Shown here: piece after piece, positions 57,453 to 64,000 of the stretch
Numbering within the stretch: the first letter of the stretch is position 1
Layout of the letters: the number at the start of each line of letters is the position of its first letter
From: Poriferisodalis sp965237655
GTDB lineage: Bacteria; Actinomycetota; Acidimicrobiia; Acidimicrobiales; Poriferisodalaceae
Direction of reading: 5' to 3'
NCBI RefSeq assembly: GCF_965237655.1
Contig: NZ_CBDEGB010000001.1
Location: forward strand, 1,426,001-1,490,000
Length of the DNA: 64,000 nt
The notes under the pieces: generated by a model
Seen by the model: only the letters and a program-made list of their open reading frames with translations
Databases searched by the model: none
What the model was told of the DNA's origin: nothing
Program-made: the position numbers and the translations under genes

Positions 57453-57674
57453 ATGGACATCCCGAGGGAGCTCGCCGGCTGTCGATTCGTCGGCGACAAG
57501 CGCAACCAGATCGTCTACGACATGAAAGTGACAACAGACGATCCCGCCGTTGACGAACAGCTGGCTGCGGCCGTTGCCGACATCGTGACGGCGCAGTCCT
57601 ACGCCACCTTCGGACCCGACGAGCTGCCTGAAGCGCGCAACCGCGGCTATCGGCTGTCGCGGCTCTGTCGCTAG
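57453..57674 (+). CDS. Small hypothetical protein
   Basis: A 73-residue protein from ATG 57453: MDIPRELAGCRFVGDKRNQI, then VYDMKVTTDDPAVDEQLAAA, ending in a basic YRLSRLCR. Composition is normal for a folded soluble protein with two cysteines. No family recognised. An earlier in-frame start (57372) would add 27 residues of non-conserved look. Confidence 0.55.
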   Translation: MDIPRELAGCRFVGDKRNQIVYDMKVTTDDPAVDEQLAAAVADIVTAQSYATFGPDELPEARNRGYRLSRLCR

Positions 57675-57736
57675 GAGTCGCCGATGCCCCCCCCTACGGC
57701 GCTACCGTCGCGCCGCCCCGGTCGAAACGCAGCGCG

Positions 57737-58501
57737 GTGAGCACCACCGTCACCGAGATCACGATCGAGGGCAGCCCGCATCTTGCGGCGTTGATGGTTC
57801 GGCCGTCACGCTCGACGGGAAGCGGACCGGCGGTGGTGCTGTGTCACGGTTTCCCCTCCAAGCAGCGACCTGGCATACCGAACCGCACGTACCAGCTCTT
57901 CGCGGAGCGCATTGCCGAAGCACAGGGCTGGACGGTGCTCGCGGTCAGCATGCGGGGCTGCGGCGAGTCCGACGGCGACTTTTCCCTGCTCGGATGGATC
58001 GACGATGTCGGGCGCTCGATCGAGCACGTCTTGGAAGACGGCTGCCGCGGTGTGTGGCTGGTGGGCTCCACGACCGGGGGCTCGGTGGCCATCCTTGCTG
58101 CTGCACGCGACCCCCGGGTGCGCGGCGTGGCAGCCATGGCGCCCAGGGCCGACTTCGACGACTGGGCAGGCGACCCCAAGGCTTTCCTGGCGCACTGCCG
58201 CAATGTCGGTGTCATCAGGTCCGAGGACTTCCCGCGCTCGCCAAGCGCGTGGAACCGCGAGTTGAAGCAGAACAGGGCGGTGGACGCAGTGCAGCGGCTC
58301 ACCGACCGGCCGCTGCTGATCCTGCACGGCATCAATGACCGGCAGGTGCCCTACGAAGAGGCCCGCCACCTCGCCTCGCTGCACCCCAGTGCTGAGCTGC
58401 GCCTCATCGCGGGGGCAGATCACCGCATCCGCCACGACCCCCGAGCCGTCGCCATCCTGCTGGGCTGGCTGGAGCACCAAGCCGCTGCCCAGTACGCCTA
58501 G
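57737..58501 (+). CDS. Alpha/beta hydrolase with non-canonical nucleophile
   Basis: A 254-residue alpha/beta-hydrolase-fold protein. The oxyanion motif AVVLCHGFPS, LAVSMRGCGESDGDFSLLGW, LLILHGINDRQVPYEE (acid) and AGADHRIRHDPRA (His) are recognisable. The nucleophile elbow reads VGSTTGGSVAI, so the position normally occupied by Ser in GxSxG holds Thr, with a Ser two residues later outside the loop. Catalytic activity is therefore doubtful, or unusual. GTG start at 57737. Neighbouring genes do not indicate a substrate. Confidence 0.78.
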   Translation: MSTTVTEITIEGSPHLAALMVRPSRSTGSGPAVVLCHGFPSKQRPGIPNRTYQLFAERIAEAQGWTVLAVSMRGCGESDGDFSLLGWIDDVGRSIEHVLEDGCRGVWLVGSTTGGSVAILAAARDPRVRGVAAMAPRADFDDWAGDPKAFLAHCRNVGVIRSEDFPRSPSAWNRELKQNRAVDAVQRLTDRPLLILHGINDRQVPYEEARHLASLHPSAELRLIAGADHRIRHDPRAVAILLGWLEHQAAAQYA

Positions 58502-58575
58502 AACGCTGCGCCCTGCTGAGCGGTGCGCCGACGCGATCTGTAGGGCCGTGTGGACTCTTGCGGAACTGCCCTCAG

Positions 58576-58896
58576 CTAGATCGCGACGGCTCGGCTCTCG
58601 GCTGAAGCTGGTGCATTCAACACGGCCGGGCCGTCCGGCGACGGTGTGAAGTCGATGTCGTCGGCGCCAATCTTGGCCGCCACAATGCGAACGCCTGCTA
58701 CCGACTCCGCGTCGGCCTTGGCCGACGAGAGCGCCGCTTCCAGCGATTCCGCCTCACGCGCGAAGTCGAGTCTGTAGTGGCCGATGAGGGCGTCGTCACA
58801 GCCTGCCTCGTAGAGCGCATCGAAACAGGCGTCGTCCAAGAGGTCGACGGTGCGGTCAGTCTCTAGCTCAAAGTAGTGGACGCTGCGCCTGTCCAT
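58576..58896 (-). CDS. Small partner protein of a toxin-antitoxin-like pair
   Basis: A 106-residue soluble protein: VHYFELETDRTVDLLDDACF and DALYEAGCDDALIGHYRLDF are the conserved-looking core (a family typified by LFEAGCDDA...LDFxREA), then an Ala-rich helix (LEAALSSAKADAESVAG) and VRIVAAKIGADDID. Proteins of this type usually occur next to a small basic HicA-like protein, as here. Its ATG at 58896 overlaps the stop of the upstream gene (TGATG) and has GAGGAGA 5 nt before it, both inside the upstream coding end, implying coupled translation. Toxin or antitoxin role untested. Confidence 0.65.
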   Translation of the reverse strand: MDRRSVHYFELETDRTVDLLDDACFDALYEAGCDDALIGHYRLDFAREAESLEAALSSAKADAESVAGVRIVAAKIGADDIDFTPSPDGPAVLNAPASAESRAVAI

Positions 58897-59150
58897 CACG
58901 ATCTCCTCGCGGGGTCTGATGCCTTGCACTCGCAGCGCAAGAGACTCTTTCTGAGCCTACTCGCCTGGTTCTCGGGTACCCGAGGCGATCCGGCGATGCC
59001 CGTCGTGCAGTCTGGATTTCGGACGGGGCAGTAGGCCGTACCCCATCTGTGCGCTGAGCGGCCCGTCGCGAGCTCGATGCTCCACCCTGCTCGCTCGATT
59101 TCGCGAAGCGCTTTGCGGATCTCCTTGTTTGGGTGGATCCGTGACTTCAT
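58896..59150 (-). CDS. HicA-like small basic protein, first gene of a toxin-antitoxin-like pair
   Basis: An 84-residue basic protein. NKEIRKALREIERAGWSIEL followed by ATGRSAHRWGTAYCPVRNPD resembles dsRNA-binding HicA-type toxins, with His after the Gly-rich turn where HicA has its catalytic His. The C-terminus is Cys/Arg-rich (RLRKSLLRCECKASDPARRS). ATG 59150 has no ribosome site; TATAAT lies 7 nt upstream, so it is translated from a leaderless mRNA. It overlaps the partner gene by one base. Confidence 0.65.
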   Translation of the reverse strand: MKSRIHPNKEIRKALREIERAGWSIELATGRSAHRWGTAYCPVRNPDCTTGIAGSPRVPENQASRLRKSLLRCECKASDPARRS

Positions 59151-59157
59151 AAAATTT

Positions 59158-59163
59158 ATTATA
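59158..59163 (-). promoter_or_regulatory. Consensus -10 box TATAAT of the toxin-antitoxin-like pair
   Basis: A perfect TATAAT is followed by AAATTTT and ATG 59150. The surrounding 35 bp are almost pure A/T, striking in this genome, and include short inverted A/T repeats that could be an autoregulatory operator. Confidence 0.65.
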
Positions 59164-59197
59164 ATAGATTGAAAAATAATGATACTGCACTACAACG

Positions 59198-59254
59198 TCA
59201 GTCCGACTGGGCGGGGTGGCGGGCGATCATCATGTTGGCGATGGAGCGGACCAG
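59198..59254 (-). pseudogene. Displaced 3' end of a MaoC-type gene
   Basis: On the minus strand this reads LVRSIANMMIARHPAQSD and a stop, matching the C-terminus VVRAVANMMMARHPADPA of the intact MaoC gene at 60765. The DNA GCGGGGTGGCGGGC is identical in both and GATCATCATGTT/CATCATCATGTT nearly so. No start or upstream body is present. The DUF4143-type ATPase gene lies exactly between this tail and the intact gene. Confidence 0.65.
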
Positions 59255-59370
59255 CCCTCGGTCCCGTCCACTGGCTCTCCCGTCCCCGCCTATTGGCCCT
59301 CTCACCCCGTCCACTGGCCCGCCCATCTCGGCCGATCTGCACCGCCGATGGCGTCAGATGTCATTGTCGG

Positions 59371-60646
59371 TCACTTGGACTCGATCGGGGTCCAGAGGCG
59401 ATCGATGGGCAGTGCGATCAGGCGGCCGGTGTCGTCCAAGCGTGCGCAGTAGGGGCCGGTATGGAAGATGACGCCGGCTCGGAAACGGTCGCCCACCATC
59501 GACCGCAGCTTCGTGAGTCCGCGACGGTCGGCCGGCCGCAGCCGGCTGCCTGCCTTGATCTCGATGCCCACGACGGCGCCGTCGTAGCCGCTTTCGAGCA
59601 CCAGGTCGACTTCGGTGCCATCGCGGGTTCGCCAGTGGCCGACGTTCGGGCGATGCTCCAGCCATGACGCCTGCTTGAGTACTTCTCCCACCACGAACGT
59701 CTCAACGAGGTGACCGAACTGTTGTAGCACGGCCGGGTCGAGGCGCCCCAGCTTCTCTGGGGGAAGGCGCAACAGCCGCGCCGCGACGCCCGAATCGACC
59801 ATATGCGCTTTGGGCCGCTTCGAGATGACGGCTCGCTGTGTTCGACCCCATGCGGGGAGCAGCCTGACGAGGAAGCTGGCTTCGAAGAGCCTGATGTAGT
59901 CGGCTGCCGTGGAGGCTGCGAGCCCGACGTCGTCCCCGGCGCGAGACATGTTGAGCACCTGCGCGGTCTGGGCTGCGACGCGCGAGAGCAACGGCGCGAG
60001 CGCGCTCGGGCTGACGCACCCGGCCCGGTTCGAGCAGGTCACGTTCAAGGCACAGAGCGAGGAAGTCGTCGAACCAGCGGTCGCGCGCGGCGCCCGAGCG
60101 AACTAGCGCCAGAGGAAGGCCGCCCTGGGAGATGCGCTCGGCGTAGTCGTCTCGCGTTGTCGTGGACGGTGCCGAGCTCACCGCTGTGGCGGGGTCTTCG
60201 AACAGCATCTCGATCAGGGACTCGTGTTTGGCGTCGATCTCGCCTTGGGAGAAGGGGTGCAACTCAATGCGGTGCAGGCGTCCGGTGAGCGATTGCGATA
60301 CGAGCGGCAGCGCGGTGAACCGTGTGGACCCTGCAAGCACGAAACGGCCTGGCGAGCTGTCGCGATTCAGTTGGGACTTGATCGCGTCAAGCAGTTCAGG
60401 GACATGTTGGTACTCGTCCACGAACAGCGGGCCCGGTCCGGACACGATCAGGGCCGGATCGTCCGATGCGGCCTCGCGCATGGCCGGATCGTCGAGGTCG
60501 ACCACCTGAGCGTCGTGACGTTCGGCGAGGGCGCGCAGCAGCGTCGACTTGCCGACAGTACGCGGCCCCTGCAGCAGCAGCACCGGGTTCTCGCCCATTC
60601 GCTGCTGCGCGATGTCCTCGATACGTCGCTCAATCAGTGTCGTCAC
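59371..60646 (-). pseudogene. AAA+ ATPase with DUF4143 domain, frameshifted
   Basis: An ATPase of the AAA_14/DUF4143 group. The N-terminal part (60646 to about 60010) has Walker A LLLQGPRTVGKSTLL, Walker B LFVDEYQHVPEL, and arginine/sensor region FVLAGSTRFTALPLVSQSLT. At the GGG at 60008-60010 an extra base breaks the frame; the DUF4143 part continues as PSALAPLLSRVAAQTAQVLN, FLVRLLPAWGRTQRAVISKR, PKAHMVDSGVAARLL and ends with GTEVDLVLESGYDGAVVGIE, a nuclease-like ExK-type core. As written the protein is truncated after about 230 residues. These proteins have unknown or defence-like roles. Confidence 0.75.
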
Positions 60647-60764
60647 GCAGGCTCCAACGCCAGTCCCAGCAACACTACCGTGAAATTGCAGGCATTTCTA
60701 CCGTGATTTTGAGGCAGTTCCCGCCGTGATCCTCGACTGACCGCTGACCGCTGACCGGTCCGGG

Positions 60765-61238
60765 TCAGGCTGGATCAGCGGGGTGGCGGGCCATCATCAT
60801 GTTCGCCACCGCGCGCACCACCGTGGTGCCGTCTTGGTTGACGAGTTCGTGGGTCATCTTGATGATGCCGCGGTCGGGCTTGGAGCGGCTCGGGCGAACC
60901 TCCAGAATCTCGACCACGAGGGTGAGAGGGTCGCCTGGATACACCGGTGCCAGCCAGCGCAGTTCGTCGAGACCAGGCGAGCCCATGCTCGATGGCCCCA
61001 ACAGGTATTCACCCAGCATCCTCATCATGATCGAGCCGGTATGCCAACCCGAGGCGATCAACTGGCCGTAGACGGTGTTACGGGCGGCCTCAGGATCGAT
61101 GTGGAATGGCTGCGGGTCGAACTTGCGGCCGAATTCGATGATCTCGGCCTCGTCGATCGTCGTCGTTCCGAACGTGAAACGTTCACCGGCCTCGTAGTCG
61201 TCGAACCATCGCTGCGGGCAGGGAATGTCGCTGGGCAT
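60765..61238 (-). CDS. MaoC family dehydratase
   Basis: A 157-residue hot-dog-fold hydratase. RWFDDYEAGERFTFGTTTID opens the family; the catalytic Asp/His pair is in FGRKFDPQPFHIDPEAAR, and ASGWHTGSIMMRML, RWLAPVYPGDPLTLVVEILE and TVVRAVANMMMARHP follow. It would hydrate an enoyl-CoA, substrate unknown. ATG 61238 is used; GTG 61253 is an alternative five codons upstream. It is 43 nt downstream of aceE on the same strand. A degenerate copy of its last 18 codons lies at 59198-59254. Confidence 0.85.
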   Translation of the reverse strand: MPSDIPCPQRWFDDYEAGERFTFGTTTIDEAEIIEFGRKFDPQPFHIDPEAARNTVYGQLIASGWHTGSIMMRMLGEYLLGPSSMGSPGLDELRWLAPVYPGDPLTLVVEILEVRPSRSKPDRGIIKMTHELVNQDGTTVVRAVANMMMARHPADPA

Positions 61239-61295
61239 CGTGACAGTCTGCACGCGCCGCCCTCGCAGCGTCGGGAATCGTGGAGGGCGGTCGGC

Positions 61296-63998
61296 TCAGT
61301 GCGTTGCCGACGACCAAGGATCGGCGCTGTCAGTGGTCAGGCCGTAGCGCTTGATGGCCTCGGCCGCCGCAGTCGCGTCGATCTCGCCGAGCTCGGCAAG
61401 GCGCCACAGCACCGCCACTGTGATGTGCTCGGCGGTCACCTCGAAGTGCTCCCGCAGCCGGCTGCGAGTGTCGCTGCGACCGAAGCCGTCGGTTCCCAGC
61501 GAGGTGTAATCGCGGCCGATCCAGCGTGACACCTGGTCGGGCACGGCTCGCATGAAGTCGGTCACGGCCACGACCGGCCCGGAGCCGTCGGCCAGCTGCC
61601 GGGTCACGAACGGCACCTGCTGGGGATCGTCGGGATGCAGCGTGTTCCACCGCTCGCACGACAGCGCCTCCTCGCGCAGCGCTTTGTACGAGGGGGCACT
61701 CCACAGGTCGACGCCGACGTCGTGCTCGGCGGCCAGCAGGTCGGCTGCCGCCCGGGCAGCACCTTGCGCTGAACCCGAGAACAGGATGGTGCCGGCGTGC
61801 GAGCGGCCTTCCGGAGCAGGGGCAAAGCGATACAGCCCAGCGAGCAGATCCGATGTCGAGAGGTCGTCCGGCTCAGGAGGCTGGATGTAGTTCTCGTTGT
61901 AGATCGTCAGGTAGTAGAAGATGTCCTCGCCCACGCCGTACATCCGCCGGATCCCGTCGCGCACGATCATCGCCAGCTCATAGGCGAACGCCGGATCGTA
62001 GGCCTGGCACGGCGGCACGACCGAGGCCAGCAGCGGCGAGTGGCCGTCCTGGTGCTGCAGGCCCTCGCCCATCAGCGTGGTGCGTCCGGCCGTGGCCCCC
62101 ATGAGGAAACCGCGACCCCTCATGTCGGCCAGCGCCCAGATCATGTCGCCCACACGTTGGAAGCCGAACATCGAATAGAAGGTGTAAAAGGGCACCATCG
62201 CCACGCCGCGGACGGCATAGGAGGTGGCGGCGGCGGTGAAGCTGGCCAGCGCCCCGGCCTCGGTGATGCCCTCCTCGAGGATCTGGCCGTCGATGTGCTC
62301 GGTGTATGACAGCAGCAGGTCGTGGTCGACGGGCTCGTACAGCTGGCCCTGGCTGGCGTAGATGCCGAGTTCGCGGAACAGCGAATCCATGCCGAACGTG
62401 CGGGCCTCGTCGGGAATGATCGGCACCACACGGTCGCCGAAGCCCGGCTCTCGCGTCATCGCCCGCAGCATCCGGGTGAAGGCCATGGTGGTCGACACCG
62501 CCATCTTGCCCGAGCCCGCCGAGAACTCCTCGAACGGCTTCGAGCTCGGCATCGGCAGTGCCTTGCGGGACCAGTTGCGGATGCGCTTGGGCAACGGGCC
62601 GCCCAGAGCCTTGCGGCGGGCCACCAAGTACTCGTGCTCGGCGCTGCCGGGCTGGGGGCGGCAATAGGGCGGATCGTCAGGGTCGAACTCGGCGTCGATC
62701 TCGTTGTGGAGCCGCAAGCGCTCCCGGATGGTCATGAGCTGGGTCCGGGTCAGCTTCTTGATCTGGTGGGTGGCGTTGCGTGCTTCGAGGTCAGGCCCCA
62801 GTGACCAGCCCTTCACGGTCTTGGTCAAGATGACGGTCGGGCTGCCCTCGTGCTCGACCGCCGCCTGGTAGGCCGCGTACAGCTTCTTGTAGTCGTGACC
62901 GCCTCGGGGCAGGGTCTGCAGCTCCTCGTCGGAGAGGTGCTGGACCATCTCTCGCAACCGGGGATCGGGCCCGAAGAACCGCTCGCGGATGTAGGCCCCG
63001 CTTTCCACCGAGTAACGCTGGTACTCGCCGTCGATGGTCTCGTTCATCTTGTTGAGCAGAACGCCGTCACGGTCGCGGGCCAGCAAGTCGTCCCAGCGGC
63101 CTCCCCAGATCACCTTGATGACGTTCCAGCCCGAGCCGCGGAAGTTGGCTTCGAGTTCCTGGATGATCTTCCCGTTGCCCCGCACGGGCCCGTCGAGCCG
63201 CTGCAGGTTGCAGTTCACGACGAAGATGAGGTTGTCGAGCCGCTCTCGGGCTGCGAGGTGCAGCGCCCCGAGCGTCTCGGGCTCGTCGGTCTCGCCGTCG
63301 CCCACAAAGCACCACACCTTCGACTCGGCCGTGTTGTCGATACGACGGTTGTGCAGGTAGCGGTTGAAGCGGGCGTGGTAGATCGCCATGATCGGCCCGA
63401 GGCCCATCGAGACCGTCGGGAACTCCCAGAAGTCGGGCATGAGACGCGGATGGGGGTACGACGACAGACCGGTGCGGCCGATCTCGCGCCGGAAGTGCTC
63501 GAGGTCGGTGTCGTCGAGGCGGCCCTCGAGATAGGCCCGGGCGTAGATGCCAGGTGCGGCGTGGCCCTGGATGTAGATGTGGTCGCCGGGCTCGCCGTCG
63601 TCCTTGCCTTGCCAGAAGTGGTTGAAGCCCACGTCATAGAGCGCCGCGGAGCTGGCAAACGTGGACAGGTGGCCGCCGATGCCGTCGGCCCACGAGTTGG
63701 CATGGGTGACCATTGCGACGGCGTTCCAGCGGATGAAGGCTCGCAGGCGCTTCTCGATCCCTTCATCGCCCGGGAACCACGGCTCGTCTTCGGGGGCGAT
63801 GGTGTTGATGTAGGGGGTCGAGACAGTTGCAGGGAAGTCGACCTGCAGCTCGCGGGCCTTGGACATCAGACGCCGGATCAGAAAGCGTGCCCGGTTCTTG
63901 CCCCGTTCCTCGACAACCGCTTTGAACGACTGCAGCCAGTCGTCGGTCTCGTCGGGATCGATGTCGGGGATCTGCTCATGCAACCCGTCAAAGAGCAT
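61296..63998 (-). CDS. aceE: Pyruvate dehydrogenase E1 component AceE (start at window edge)
   Basis: A 900-residue homodimeric-type pyruvate dehydrogenase E1, which decarboxylates pyruvate with thiamine diphosphate and passes the acetyl group to the lipoyl E2. The ThDP motif GDGETDEPETLGALHLAARE continues to LIFVVNCNLQRLDGPVRGNG; other blocks are GGHLSTFASSAALYDVGFNH, QGHAAPGIYARAYLEGRL, RRIHG-equivalent TVILTKTVKGWSLG and GRTTLMGEGLQHQDGHSP. The called ATG 63998 is two bases from the window edge; the sequence PDIDPDETDDWLQSF matches the usual N-terminus, so this start is plausible, but an upstream one outside the window cannot be excluded. Confidence 0.93.
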   Translation of the reverse strand: MLFDGLHEQIPDIDPDETDDWLQSFKAVVEERGKNRARFLIRRLMSKARELQVDFPATVSTPYINTIAPEDEPWFPGDEGIEKRLRAFIRWNAVAMVTHANSWADGIGGHLSTFASSAALYDVGFNHFWQGKDDGEPGDHIYIQGHAAPGIYARAYLEGRLDDTDLEHFRREIGRTGLSSYPHPRLMPDFWEFPTVSMGLGPIMAIYHARFNRYLHNRRIDNTAESKVWCFVGDGETDEPETLGALHLAARERLDNLIFVVNCNLQRLDGPVRGNGKIIQELEANFRGSGWNVIKVIWGGRWDDLLARDRDGVLLNKMNETIDGEYQRYSVESGAYIRERFFGPDPRLREMVQHLSDEELQTLPRGGHDYKKLYAAYQAAVEHEGSPTVILTKTVKGWSLGPDLEARNATHQIKKLTRTQLMTIRERLRLHNEIDAEFDPDDPPYCRPQPGSAEHEYLVARRKALGGPLPKRIRNWSRKALPMPSSKPFEEFSAGSGKMAVSTTMAFTRMLRAMTREPGFGDRVVPIIPDEARTFGMDSLFRELGIYASQGQLYEPVDHDLLLSYTEHIDGQILEEGITEAGALASFTAAATSYAVRGVAMVPFYTFYSMFGFQRVGDMIWALADMRGRGFLMGATAGRTTLMGEGLQHQDGHSPLLASVVPPCQAYDPAFAYELAMIVRDGIRRMYGVGEDIFYYLTIYNENYIQPPEPDDLSTSDLLAGLYRFAPAPEGRSHAGTILFSGSAQGAARAAADLLAAEHDVGVDLWSAPSYKALREEALSCERWNTLHPDDPQQVPFVTRQLADGSGPVVAVTDFMRAVPDQVSRWIGRDYTSLGTDGFGRSDTRSRLREHFEVTAEHITVAVLWRLAELGEIDATAAAEAIKRYGLTTDSADPWSSATH

Positions 63999-64000
63999 GG

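Noticed and set aside
60736..60758. CTGACCG repeated three times after the MaoC gene
   Set aside because: A short 8-bp tandem run with no associated structure; too little to call a functional repeat.

Overview
The window is high-GC bacterial DNA (roughly two thirds G+C by eye) with many GTG and some TTG starts, dense gene packing and 4-nt start/stop overlaps. Three luciferase-like F420-type oxidoreductases, a full Suf system, several actinobacterial-style acyl-CoA enzymes and abundant TAnnnT boxes 6-8 nt before start codons (leaderless mRNAs) point to an actinobacterium. My best guess is class Acidimicrobiia or a close relative, but no rRNA or marker gene here proves that.

Layout. 1-7.4 kb: phosphatase, M18 aminopeptidase, F420-type oxidoreductase, two neighbouring lipoproteins that share an unnamed C-terminal domain (one fused to a secreted lipase-like hydrolase), and a SulP transporter broken by two frameshifts. 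7.4-9.9 kb: AlkD-like repair protein, rhomboid protease, EamA exporter. 10.0-16.2 kb: complete branched-chain amino-acid type ABC importer livJHMGF with an upstream inverted repeat. 16.2-19.4 kb: dehydrogenase, F420-type oxidoreductase, SDR, small diguanylate cyclase. 19.4-22.9 kb: mobile-DNA graveyard in which two IS3-like elements and a transposase tail interrupt an older gene. 22.9-28 kb: redoxin-like protein without cysteines, eIF2B-like protein, acyl-CoA dehydrogenase and MaoC hydratase divergent around a palindrome, and mutY, with an odd 300-bp segment between MaoC and mutY. 28-31.2 kb: a redox cluster holding a UGA-containing selenoprotein of the UGSC type with a SECIS-like hairpin, its thioredoxin-fused partner, a flavin reductase and a MauE-like membrane protein. 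31-34.5 kb: oligopeptidase B, gamma-carbonic anhydrase, MazEF-type toxin-antitoxin. 35.5-42.8 kb: sufB, malyl-CoA lyase, CitE-like lyase, Cys-rich protein, sufD, Rieske ferredoxin, sufC, pterin dehydratase, NUDIX. 43-47 kb: flavin monooxygenase-like protein, sufU, sufS, second sufC (minus strand). 47-58.5 kb: methyltransferase, M20 peptidase, amidase, DrrAB-type exporter, MBL hydrolase, membrane molybdopterin enzyme, acyl-CoA dehydrogenase, small proteins, hydrolase. 58.5-64 kb: a small toxin-antitoxin-like pair, a frameshifted DUF4143 ATPase lying between a MaoC gene and a displaced copy of that gene's tail, and aceE.

How the genes fit together. Iron-sulfur assembly is split between a plus-strand cluster (sufB, D, C plus Rieske) and a minus-strand cluster (U, S, second C). 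The acyl-CoA dehydrogenase, MaoC hydratase and malyl-CoA lyase resemble enzymes of the ethylmalonyl-CoA or 3-hydroxypropionate routes. The most distinctive item is the selenoprotein operon, whose UGA codon, hairpin and CxxC-bearing partner suggest a selenium-dependent thiol redox system of unknown substrate. No tRNA, rRNA or CRISPR array was found.
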